The position numbers and the translations under genes were made by a program. Positions 1 through 7,387 of a stretch of DNA of 64,000 bases are shown in pieces (positions within the stretch are counted from its first letter, which is position 1; each line of letters starts with the position of its first letter). Origin of the DNA: Geosporobacter subterraneus DSM 17957 (GTDB lineage: Bacteria; Bacillota; Clostridia; Peptostreptococcales; Thermotaleaceae); NCBI RefSeq assembly GCF_900142145.1, contig NZ_FQZV01000018.1:1-64000 (forward strand), read 5' to 3'. A model generated the notes under the pieces. The model was not told the DNA's origin, did no database searches, and was given only the letters and a program-made list of their open reading frames with translations.

Positions 1-97
1 GTCACTGATTCATCTGAACAATAGATTTAAAGTTGTCAAAGAACATTCGGGTGGGTTTTTGAGCCCTAACCCTATATTTATCTTACAAGGAGGGTAA
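1..97 (+). CDS. Possible C-terminal tail of an upstream gene (partial)
   Basis: Frame 2 is open from the left edge to a TAA at 95-97 (31 codons). Its last codons overlap the ribosome binding site of the following FeoB gene, which would fit an operon partner. The tail matches no family I recognise, and this length could be open by chance. Confidence 0.25.
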   Translation, partial: SLIHLNNRFKVVKEHSGGFLSPNPIFILQGG

Positions 98-99
98 AT

Positions 100-696
100 A
101 TGGATTGCTGTCAAAACAAAACACCTTGGTACAAAAGACTTACTTCCACCCTGTTAGGAACAGGAAACTGCCATGGAGAAGTCAATCAGAATACGAAAGG
201 GCTTGAAAAAATTGCACTAATCGGAAGTCCAAATGTCGGGAAAAGCGTACTATTCAACTCTTTGACAGGTGCTTACGTTACTGTATCAAACTATCCAGGT
301 ACAACAGTTGAAGTATCCCGTGGAAAAGGCAAAATTGGTAACAAAGAATATGAGATAATTGATACCCCAGGTATGTATTCCTTAATGTGTATCACTGACG
401 AGGAAAAGGTCACAAAAGACTTGCTTTTAAAGGAGCGACCAAAGGTTGTGCTTCATGTTATAGATGCTAAAAATATTCAAAGAATGCTCCCCTTGACCTT
501 CCAGCTTATAGAAGGAGGAATACCTGTGATACTGGTACTGAATATCATGGATGAAGCCGAAAGAATGGGGCTTAAAATTGATGTCAAAGGCTTGGAAAAG
601 GAACTTGGAATACCTGTTGTTTCGACTATAGCAGCACTAAACAAGGGTATAGATACATTGAGAGAGAGGGTTGAAAAATATGCTAAAGTCGCTTAA
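100..696 (+). CDS. feoB: FeoB GTPase domain as a separate protein
   Basis: This is the cytosolic G-protein domain of the ferrous iron transporter FeoB, 198 residues. G1 (GSPNVGKS) is at about residues 42-49, followed by the switch-I region ending in PGTT, G3 DTPG and G4 NIMD. The N-terminus has unusual cysteines (C3, C4, C24) absent from classical FeoB. The start follows a strong AAGGAGGG. The protein stops just after the last G-domain helix, before the helical GDI and the membrane part, which are encoded by the next gene in another frame with a 17-bp overlap. Summed length of the two proteins equals one normal FeoB, so this is either a naturally split transporter or a frameshift. The overlap carries a usable ribosome binding site, which favours a natural split. 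Confidence 0.85.
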   Translation: MDCCQNKTPWYKRLTSTLLGTGNCHGEVNQNTKGLEKIALIGSPNVGKSVLFNSLTGAYVTVSNYPGTTVEVSRGKGKIGNKEYEIIDTPGMYSLMCITDEEKVTKDLLLKERPKVVLHVIDAKNIQRMLPLTFQLIEGGIPVILVLNIMDEAERMGLKIDVKGLEKELGIPVVSTIAALNKGIDTLRERVEKYAKVA

Positions 697-2131
697 TCTT
701 ACATACGATGAAATTATAGAAAACTCTATAAATGAAATAGTTAAATATTTGAAAGCCGAATATGTACTTTCCAAAAGATCTATTGCCCTTCTATTGCTGC
801 AAGGTGATACTGATATGATGGAAAGTGTCAAGAAAAATGAGGGGAGTAGTTTCGTAAAAATTTCAGGTATAGTAAATGAAGTTAAAAAGCACTACGACAA
901 ACCTTTAAACTATATTGTTTCATTAAATAGACAAAAGAAAGTTGAGGAAATAACGGACAAATACGTTAAAAAAACAGATAAGAGTGAGAATAATATCACC
1001 GACCTTTTAAGTAGAATTACAATGAACCCGATCACTGGCATACCGATACTATTATTAGTCTTATACTTTGGGCTTTATAAATTTGTTGGCGAGTTTGGAG
1101 CAGGAACCATTGTTGATTTTCTGGAAGCAGACATTTTTGAAGCATATATAAATCCCTGGGTAAATAGTCTTGTAACGGCCTATATTCCATGGCATTGGCT
1201 ACAGGAATTAATCGCCAGGGAGTACGGAATCGTTACGTTAGGTATCAGATATGCTGTTGCAATTATCCTTCCTATCGTTGGTACTTTCTTTATTGCGTTC
1301 TCCATCATCGAGGATACGGGATATCTGCCAAGACTTGCCCTGTTGGTTGATAGGATATTTAAAAAGATAGGCTTAAACGGTCGTGCGGTAATCCCCATGA
1401 CTTTAGGCTTTGGCTGCGATACAATGGCTACAATGGTTAGTAGAACTCTTGAAACTAAAAGAGAAAGAGTTATTGCTACACTTTTATTGGCTCTGGCGAT
1501 CCCCTGCTCTGCTCAGTTAGGCGTTATTCTCGCTTTACTATCAGGTCAGTCTGTTGCTTTAGTAGTATGGGTAGTGTTTGTTGCTTTAGTTTTCCTGTTC
1601 ATTGGTTTCTTAACCTCAAAACTTATGCCGGGCAGTAAACCAAGCTTCTATATGGAAGTACCACCCCTACGCTTGCCAAAATTATCTAATGTATTAGTTA
1701 AGACATATACAAGAATCCAATGGTACTTTGTTGAAATCCTTCCGTTGTTTATAGTCGCCAGTGTGTTAATCTGGTTTGGTAATTTGACTGGACTATTCGA
1801 CTATGTTATAAGCCTCATGGAGCCCCTTGTAAACTTTGTCGGTCTGCCGGACGAAGCAGCAGAAGCGTTCCTGTTCGGATTTTTCAGACGTGACTATGGA
1901 GCAGCAGGACTATATGATCTTCAAAAAGCAGGAGCGTTATCTCCAAGACAATTGGCTGTCGCAGCTTCGACACTTACATTATTTGTCCCTTGTATTGCAC
2001 AGTTCTCTATGACGATAAAAGAACGTGGTACAAAAGCTGCAATCGCAATGGCAGCATTTATATTCCCCTTCGCATTCGTTGCAGGATTTGTTCTAAACTG
2101 GGTATTAGTTACATTTAAGGTGTTGCCATGA
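680..2131 (+). CDS. feoB: FeoB membrane permease part
   Basis: About 483 residues: the helical GDI region (roughly 1-110) and then the polytopic permease. The FeoB gate cysteine motifs are visible as GFGCDTMATM, IPCSAQLGV and FVPCIAQFSM. I chose ATG 680 because GAGAGAGGG lies 9 bases upstream. A TTG at 671 is the alternative. It should form the Fe2+ channel that the upstream GTPase gates. It ends with a 4-bp ATGA overlap with the next small gene, so the operon is translationally coupled. Confidence 0.88.
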   Translation: MLKSLNLTYDEIIENSINEIVKYLKAEYVLSKRSIALLLLQGDTDMMESVKKNEGSSFVKISGIVNEVKKHYDKPLNYIVSLNRQKKVEEITDKYVKKTDKSENNITDLLSRITMNPITGIPILLLVLYFGLYKFVGEFGAGTIVDFLEADIFEAYINPWVNSLVTAYIPWHWLQELIAREYGIVTLGIRYAVAIILPIVGTFFIAFSIIEDTGYLPRLALLVDRIFKKIGLNGRAVIPMTLGFGCDTMATMVSRTLETKRERVIATLLLALAIPCSAQLGVILALLSGQSVALVVWVVFVALVFLFIGFLTSKLMPGSKPSFYMEVPPLRLPKLSNVLVKTYTRIQWYFVEILPLFIVASVLIWFGNLTGLFDYVISLMEPLVNFVGLPDEAAEAFLFGFFRRDYGAAGLYDLQKAGALSPRQLAVAASTLTLFVPCIAQFSMTIKERGTKAAIAMAAFIFPFAFVAGFVLNWVLVTFKVLP

Positions 2132-2307
2132 TTAAATGTAGTTTCTGCGGACATGAATTTAACGATCATGACAGTAAATCGGGTTGCAACGGGTGCCCTA
2201 TGAGCAAAACATGCAACAAGTCGAAATGCCCAAATTGTGGTTTTGAAATGCCGAAGGAACCAGGACTTATAAAGTTTATTAAAAGGAAGTGGGGTAAAAA
2301 AGGATGA
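2128..2307 (+). CDS. Cys-rich 59-residue protein of the feo operon
   Basis: The gene overlaps the FeoB stop by ATGA and the FeoA start by 4 bases, so it is locked into the operon. Seven cysteines are arranged as C4xxC7, C20xxC23, C29 and C34xxC37, followed by a basic tail. This looks like a zinc-ribbon or Fe-S protein. The position is that of FeoC-type accessory proteins in other bacteria, but I see no FeoC winged helix. The function is unknown; a role in metal relay or FeoB assembly is inference. Confidence 0.75.
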   Translation: MIKCSFCGHEFNDHDSKSGCNGCPMSKTCNKSKCPNCGFEMPKEPGLIKFIKRKWGKKG

Positions 2308-2522
2308 TAAATTTAACCGAACTAAAACAGGGGCAAAAGGGTTTTGTTGCCGAATTAAATACTAATGATGAAAATATATTGAGAAAGTTAATGTCTATGG
2401 GCATACTTCCGGGTATGCCCCTTAAAGTAATACAGACGTTCCCCTCCTACGTTTTTCAAGTAGGTTATACTCAGGTTGCCGTAGACAAGACCATAGCATC
2501 AGCAATTTTAGTAAACATGTAA
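2304..2522 (+). CDS. feoA: FeoA, SH3-like FeoB partner
   Basis: 72 residues with the FeoA pattern: an N-terminal LTELKQGQKG strand, a central MSMGILPGMPLKVIQ segment, and a C-terminal strand ending in VDKTIASAILV. FeoA is a small cytosolic beta-barrel that binds or regulates FeoB. It lies after FeoB here rather than before it. The start overlaps the previous gene by ATGA. Confidence 0.9.
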   Translation: MINLTELKQGQKGFVAELNTNDENILRKLMSMGILPGMPLKVIQTFPSYVFQVGYTQVAVDKTIASAILVNM

Positions 2523-2543
2523 TCTAAATTTAGGGTGTTTTTC

Positions 2544-2996
2544 ATGCAAAATACAAAAGTTGATTTAAAACAACAATTAAATGACAGAGGATATAGAATT
2601 ACTCCTCAAAGGAAAGCAATTCTTGATATATTCTCAATGCAAGAAGGTAAACATTTAAGCTGCGAGGAATTATTCAAGCTTGTTCGTGAGAATTATCCAG
2701 GTATCGGACTGTCTACTATTTACAGGACGTTGCCACTTTTGGAAAAAATGGGGCTATTAAATAAAATCATCCTGGAAGATGGATTTGTCAGGTATGAATT
2801 GAATAACCCACAAGAACAACACTTCCACCACCATTTAATTTGTATTGCTTGTGGTGATATTTCAGAAGTTCAGGAGGATATGCTAGAAGGGCTGGAGAGA
2901 CAAATTCACAGCAATAATAGATTTATCATTAAAAATCACAGTGTAAAGTTTTATGGATATTGTGAAAAATGTTCTCGAGAAAGTTCTTCCGCTTAA
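2544..2996 (+). CDS. fur: Fur-family metal-dependent repressor
   Basis: 150 residues. An N-terminal winged helix contains ITPQRKAIL and the recognition helix LSTIYRTL. The metal-binding domain contains HFHHH (93-97) and two CxxC pairs (C100/C103, C140/C143) for structural zinc. ATG 2544 is chosen over GTG 2535 because AGGGTG sits 6-7 bases before it. Being last in the feo operon, it probably represses that operon when iron is sufficient. PerR or Zur cannot be excluded from sequence alone. Confidence 0.88.
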   Translation: MQNTKVDLKQQLNDRGYRITPQRKAILDIFSMQEGKHLSCEELFKLVRENYPGIGLSTIYRTLPLLEKMGLLNKIILEDGFVRYELNNPQEQHFHHHLICIACGDISEVQEDMLEGLERQIHSNNRFIIKNHSVKFYGYCEKCSRESSSA

Positions 2997-3021
2997 TACC
3001 CAAACGAGGATTGAATCTTTA

Positions 3022-3080
3022 TAAAAAAGGCCTGATAGAAAACGTGAGGTTATCAGGTCTTTAAATTTGCCTTTTTTCAT
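3022..3080 (+). terminator. Terminator after the feo-fur operon
   Basis: The stem pairs GGCCTGATA (3029-3037) with TATCAGGTC (3051-3059). T-rich sequence follows (cttttttc near 3070). The left arm and loop (CCTGATAGAAAAC) recur in the terminator at 11.9 kb. Confidence 0.65.
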
Positions 3081-3290
3081 TGTTTGAAGGTAATTTTCCC
3101 GATAGCATTTCCCCAGCATGTGGATGCAAATAGTAAAATTTTTTTGTACTTTATTTATCTATTTATCATTTTCCTTAAGCATAATTAGGATAATACAAAA
3201 GGAAAGACTCACTTAAATTTTATCCTTTCTTCATTATATTTAGTGATGTAATTATAAATATAAAATACTCTTCTTTTTTTATATCTTAGG

Positions 3291-3343
3291 TTGACTATAT
3301 AAAAATACAATAATATAATAACACGTGAATACATGCTCATGTG
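3291..3343 (+). promoter_or_regulatory. Promoter and putative operator of larE
   Basis: TTGACT (3291-3296), a 17-base spacer and TATAAT (3314-3319) form a strong sigma-A promoter. Just downstream is a partial dyad, CACGTGA (3322-3328) and TCATGTG (3337-3343). The same right half-site occurs at the same distance from the promoter of the next transcription unit (4297-4349). The sequence from 3081 to 3290 is AT-rich with nothing else recognised. Confidence 0.7.
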
Positions 3344-3395
3344 ATAAATTAAGATACTTACTATTAAAATCATATTACCGGGGAGGATTGCTTTT

Positions 3396-4205
3396 ATGAT
3401 GCTACAGGATAAATTAAATACATTACAATCTAATATCAAGGATATGGGTAGCCTCGCAGTTGCATTTTCAGGCGGCGTTGACAGTACATTCCTTTTAAAG
3501 GTGGCACGTGATGTACTTGGCGATAACGTTATTGCAGTAACTGCATGCTCATCCACATATCCAGAGAGGGAGTTTAAAGAAGCCTCTGATTTTGCTAAAA
3601 AGCTTGGAGTTAAGCATATTGTAATCATATCAGAAGAACTGGATATAGAAGGTTTTGCAGAAAACCCTGTAAACCGCTGCTATTTTTGCAAGCATGAATT
3701 ATTCTCTAAAATTAAAAATGTTGCAAAAGAGCATGGTATAGAATACATAGCCGACGGATCTAATGTGGACGACCTTGGCGATTATAGACCGGGACTTAAG
3801 GCTGTTAATGAGCTTGGAGTTGTAAGTCCTTTAAAAGATGCTAAACTCACAAAGGATGACATAAGGCATTTTTCAAAAGAAATGGGTCTTCCCACATGGG
3901 ATAAGCCTGCCTTTGCCTGCCTATCTTCAAGATTTCCATACGGACATAAAATCACAAAAGAGAAACTTAATATGATAGATAAGGCAGAACAATACCTACT
4001 CGACCTTGGCTTTAAGCAAGTTAGGGTAAGATATCATGAAGATATTGCAAGAATTGAGGTCTCTCCAAACGAGCGCAACAAGTTTTTTAATGAACAGTTA
4101 TTAGATAAAGTTTATGAAATGTTTAAGCAAATAGGGTTTAAATACACCACTCTTGACCTAAAGGGCTACAGAACCGGCAGTATGAACGAGACTATATCCC
4201 TTTAG
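3396..4205 (+). CDS. larE: LarE-type ATP-dependent sulfur transferase
   Basis: 269 residues of the PP-loop ATPase family with the SGGVDS motif at about 25-30. LarE adenylates a pyridinium dicarboxylate substrate and inserts sulfur to build the nickel-pincer cofactor of lactate racemase-type enzymes. Three cysteines (C95 and C98 in RCYFCK, C175 in FACLSSRFPYG) match the LarE subclass that carries a [4Fe-4S] cluster with a transferable sulfide, rather than the single sacrificial cysteine type. The start follows GGGAGG. No larA, larB or larC is nearby; the neighbours are a NifU-like scaffold and an E1-like enzyme, so another sulfur acceptor is possible. Confidence 0.85.
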   Translation: MMLQDKLNTLQSNIKDMGSLAVAFSGGVDSTFLLKVARDVLGDNVIAVTACSSTYPEREFKEASDFAKKLGVKHIVIISEELDIEGFAENPVNRCYFCKHELFSKIKNVAKEHGIEYIADGSNVDDLGDYRPGLKAVNELGVVSPLKDAKLTKDDIRHFSKEMGLPTWDKPAFACLSSRFPYGHKITKEKLNMIDKAEQYLLDLGFKQVRVRYHEDIARIEVSPNERNKFFNEQLLDKVYEMFKQIGFKYTTLDLKGYRTGSMNETISL

Positions 4206-4226
4206 GACTATCCTGACTTTCCTTTT

Positions 4227-4272
4227 TTAAGGAGTATATTAGAATCTAATTGAATCTAATATACTCCTTCTC
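4227..4272 (+). terminator. Hairpin terminator after larE
   Basis: A long stem pairs AAGGAGTATATTAGA (from 4229) with TCTAATATACTCCTT (ending 4268) around an 11-base loop, followed by a short T/C run. It separates larE from the next unit, which has its own promoter. Confidence 0.7.
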
Positions 4273-4296
4273 TATTGTCCTCCATAATTAATGCCA

Positions 4297-4349
4297 TTGA
4301 CTGTATAATGCCGTAAGAATATAATAATATATGAAGAAGTATTCATGTG
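4297..4349 (+). promoter_or_regulatory. Promoter and putative operator of the nifU-thiF unit
   Basis: TTGACT (4297-4302), a 17-base spacer and TATAAT (4320-4325). TCATGTGAT begins 23 bases after the start of the -10 box, exactly as in the larE promoter. Upstream ATATGA gives a weak dyad. The shared layout suggests one regulator for both units. A leader of about 150 nt follows. Confidence 0.7.
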
Positions 4350-4476
4350 ATTAACTAATTAATTATTTATTTAATTATTTAATACATATGTCTTTAAAGA
4401 TCTTATAATTCGGAACTACATATAAGGTAATTTAATTTTTAATTTGTTAAAAAAAATAATACTGGAGGTTAAACCT

Positions 4477-4845
4477 TTGTATAATGATGTAGTTTTAGAC
4501 CACTTTTCCGACCCCAGAAACGTTGGCGAAATACCGAATGCAGATGGAATAGGCCATGTTGGGAATCCTATAGATGGGGACAAAATAACAATTTATATTA
4601 AAGTCGACAATGACGTCTTGACTGATATAAAGTTTAAAACCTTTGGCTGTGGTGCTGCAATTGCTGCAAGCAGTATGGTTACTGTAATGGCTAAAGAAAA
4701 AACCTTAACCGATGCGCTCCAGATAACAAATGAAGCTGTTGCAGAAGCATTAGGAGGACTACCATCACAAAAAATAAAATGTTCGAACATAGCAGCTGAT
4801 GCCCTGCACGATGCCATAGCTGATTATAGAAGTAAAAAGAGGTGA
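4477..4845 (+). CDS. NifU/IscU-like scaffold lacking the first ligand cysteine
   Basis: 122 residues from a TTG start, supported by GGAGG 8 bases upstream and by the family N-terminus MYNDVVLDHF. IscU/NifU scaffolds assemble Fe-S clusters on three cysteines. Here C58 (FGCGAAIAASS) and C102 (KIKCSNIAADAL) are kept, but the first site, normally PxCGD, reads PIDGD with Asp33 (codon GAT at 4573). This would alter cluster or sulfur handling. It is followed after 4 bases by the ThiF-like gene. It may be a modified scaffold or a sulfur carrier for that enzyme; that role is inference. Confidence 0.85.
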   Translation: MYNDVVLDHFSDPRNVGEIPNADGIGHVGNPIDGDKITIYIKVDNDVLTDIKFKTFGCGAAIAASSMVTVMAKEKTLTDALQITNEAVAEALGGLPSQKIKCSNIAADALHDAIADYRSKKR

Positions 4846-4849
4846 TTCT

Positions 4850-6319
4850 ATGATATTGACAAAAGAACAGATAAATAGATATATGCGGCATATTATAATG
4901 CCTGAGATAAGTGGTCCAGGTCAAAAGAAATTGCTTGAATCTACCGCTTTTATATATGGTGAAACTGTTAAAGATATATCTCCATTAATCTATTATCTTG
5001 CAGCATCAGGAATAGGCGGGATTTTTTGCTATTTTGAGGATGATAATGACTATGAGACATTATTTTATAATATCCAGGACTTAAATAATGACATTTCAAT
5101 TAAACTTATTAATGAGCCATCATTGGTTGAAATAAAAGATTTAGTATACACTGGTAATCCTGGAGCTATTTTTAGGGTTTTCCTTGGCAGTTTTGGTTTT
5201 ATTAATAGAAGTGCTAATACTTTTATTAATACCATAAATGAGAATATGTTTATTCCAACAATAATAGCTTTAAAAAATCAATGGAAAGGTATACTACAGA
5301 CATTTGACAATTTGGACGCATTAAGTTTATTTATAGGTAAGCTATCAGATAAAACTCTTCCTGAGAATTTTAATGATAGTACATTTTCAACATCCCTTTT
5401 AGGTACACTCTGCTCTATTGAGGCTATTAAACTTTGTTTAAATGTTGGAGAAATACATAAGGATTTACTGTATATTGATATTTTATCCTTGGAGTTTAGT
5501 AAAGCAAAACACAATAAAACAGATTCCTATATAGAAAAACTATTGAACTATGAATATGGTAATCCTATAACCAATACCGGCATTGGGAAAAAATTTTCTG
5601 AATGTAAGGTGCTTATTGTCGGTGCTGGAGGGCTTGGGGCTCCTGTGGCATTTGCCCTATCAATGGCTGGAGTTAATACTATTGGCTTAGTTGACTACGA
5701 CACAGTTGAAATCAGCAATCTTAATCGTCAGATACTCCATTCAACTTCTCGTATAGGAATACCTAAGGTTAAATCCGCTGAGATTTTCTTAAGAAAAATT
5801 AATCCAAATATAAAGGTTATCATACATAATACAAGATTTAATAAGGACAATGCCATGGAAATCATAAGAGGTTATGATATCATAGTAGACGGAGTTGATA
5901 ACTTCCCAGCCCGCTACCTTTTAAACGATGCTTGCTTTTTTATGAAAAAACCTATGATAGAGGCTGGCGTGTTAAGGTTTAGTGGATTAAGCACCACAAT
6001 TGTTCCAGAAGAAGGTCATTGCTACCGCTGCATATTCCCCAATGTCCCTGCGGCAGGCAGTATCCCATCTTGTGCAGAATCCGGCGTTTTAGGCTCAGTG
6101 CCTGGAGTGATGGGCTTTATACAAGCCGCTGAGGTTATAAAATTAGCGACAGGTAAAGGAAATATATTAAAAGATAAGTTACTTTTATTTGAGGCCATGG
6201 ATTTAAACTTTACGATAGTCAATTTAAATAAAAGTCTTTCCTGCCCTTTGTGCGGAGAACATGCGAGCATTAATACACTGCAGGAATATGAATTTACCTG
6301 TGAGAGTAAGACCTTATAA
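4850..6319 (+). CDS. Double-domain ThiF/MoeB-like E1 enzyme
   Basis: 489 residues. The C-terminal half is a full ThiF/MoeB/HesA adenylyltransferase: nucleotide loop VGAGGLGAP at about 257-265, then VDYDTVEISNLNRQ, and zinc cysteines CYRC (about 390) and CPLC (about 465). The N-terminal half begins with the ThiF-like RYMRHIIMPEISGPGQKKLL, but its glycine loop has decayed (FIYGETVKD), so it resembles an inactive copy as in asymmetric E1 enzymes. Such enzymes activate the C-terminus of a sulfur carrier; no ThiS/MoaD-like carrier is visible nearby. The upstream GAGGTG sets the start. Confidence 0.82.
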   Translation: MILTKEQINRYMRHIIMPEISGPGQKKLLESTAFIYGETVKDISPLIYYLAASGIGGIFCYFEDDNDYETLFYNIQDLNNDISIKLINEPSLVEIKDLVYTGNPGAIFRVFLGSFGFINRSANTFINTINENMFIPTIIALKNQWKGILQTFDNLDALSLFIGKLSDKTLPENFNDSTFSTSLLGTLCSIEAIKLCLNVGEIHKDLLYIDILSLEFSKAKHNKTDSYIEKLLNYEYGNPITNTGIGKKFSECKVLIVGAGGLGAPVAFALSMAGVNTIGLVDYDTVEISNLNRQILHSTSRIGIPKVKSAEIFLRKINPNIKVIIHNTRFNKDNAMEIIRGYDIIVDGVDNFPARYLLNDACFFMKKPMIEAGVLRFSGLSTTIVPEEGHCYRCIFPNVPAAGSIPSCAESGVLGSVPGVMGFIQAAEVIKLATGKGNILKDKLLLFEAMDLNFTIVNLNKSLSCPLCGEHASINTLQEYEFTCESKTL

Positions 6320-6350
6320 TAAAATTGAAGAGGTTAAGTACACTAATCTA

Positions 6351-6386
6351 AGAAAGCACACGTTAAAATGGACGTGCTTTCTCCTC
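6351..6386 (+). terminator. Terminator after the thiF-like gene
   Basis: AGAAAGCAC pairs with GTGCTTTCT (6373-6381) around a short loop, followed by a C/T-rich run. It closes the nifU-thiF unit. Confidence 0.65.
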
Positions 6387-6602
6387 CTTTAAGTTTATAC
6401 CTGCCATGGTGTTATTTGTCCTGAACGGTACTTGAGTTGACACTCCCCTGGGAAATATTAAGTTCTGTTTAGTCAGCACCTTCTAAAACGAGGGTGCTTT
6501 TCTATATGAATCAAGCTGGCGCCTAGCTTGAGACTTTCTTAAAACCACCCCCACCGCCCTGAGGGCTCGTCCTCATTGCCGGACGGGCTAGACCTCACAA
6601 AA

Positions 6603-7291
6603 TCAACTTGCAGGGCTACTTAATATCTTCTCATGGGCCAAGTGTAGGCTGTCAAGGAATGTTTGCATCGGGGTTCTGCCTTTACACCTTTTACCCTGGT
6701 GAGTGCGTTCCTCATTGTACTGGAGCATGTAGAAGTCTAAATCTTCCTGCAATTGCTCTACCGATTTATACATCGTCTTCCTGAAAGCAATCTTGTAAAA
6801 CTCGTTTAGTAGTGTCTGATTGAAGCGCTCACAGATACCATTTGTTTGAGGGCTTTTAGCCTTAGTCATTGTGTGCTCAATGTCGTTCATCTGTAAAAAC
6901 AGCTCATACAAATGTTTTTCAGGAGCTCCACAGTATTCTGTCCCTCTGTCCGTTAATACCCTCATTACCGGTATCATATGGCTTTCAAAGAATGGCAAAA
7001 CCCTGCCATTTAGTATATCCGCTGCAGTTACAGGAACTTTCGCTGTGTACAGTTTGGCAAATCCTACTGCAGAGTATGTGTCGATAGCTGTTTGCTGGTA
7101 TATCCGTCCTACTCCTTTGATATATCCTACGTAGAATGTGTCCTGAGCAAGCAGATATCCAGGATGCTGAGTATCAATTTCATCTATTGAGATATTCTTT
7201 TCCTGCTTTGCCTTTTCGAGCGCTGCTAATTGTTCTTCAGTATAAAGGATGCCTTCCTTTGCAGCTTTTTCTTCAAGCTTCTTCAGCCTTT
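6603..7291 (-). pseudogene. IS481-type transposase, C-terminal part
   Basis: The reading frame continues from the IS21 junction at 7291 to 6603. It contains the catalytic DDE core: AQDTFYVGYIKG with the first Asp, VLTDRGTEYCG with the second, and NGICERFNQ with the Glu. Joining it to the 9477-9845 fragment after removing the IS21 copy and one target repeat restores a continuous frame reading ETFEKRLKKLEEK across the junction. The transposase was therefore intact until the insertion. Confidence 0.85.
7285..7291. repeat. Target site duplication, left copy
   Basis: AGCCTTT directly before the IS21 left end, repeated at 9481-9487. Confidence 0.85.
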
Positions 7292-7387
7292 ATAAATGCT
7301 AAAATAGAAATGTAAGAAAGTGATCACATAAGAATGTAGGGTTTATCAAAATAAGGTATAATTATCTCTTGAAATATGGAGGTAATT

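Noticed and set aside
3209..3628. Long minus-strand frame opposite larE
   Set aside because: It overlaps the larE start, has no ribosome site and no family pattern; it is a shadow of larE and its leader.
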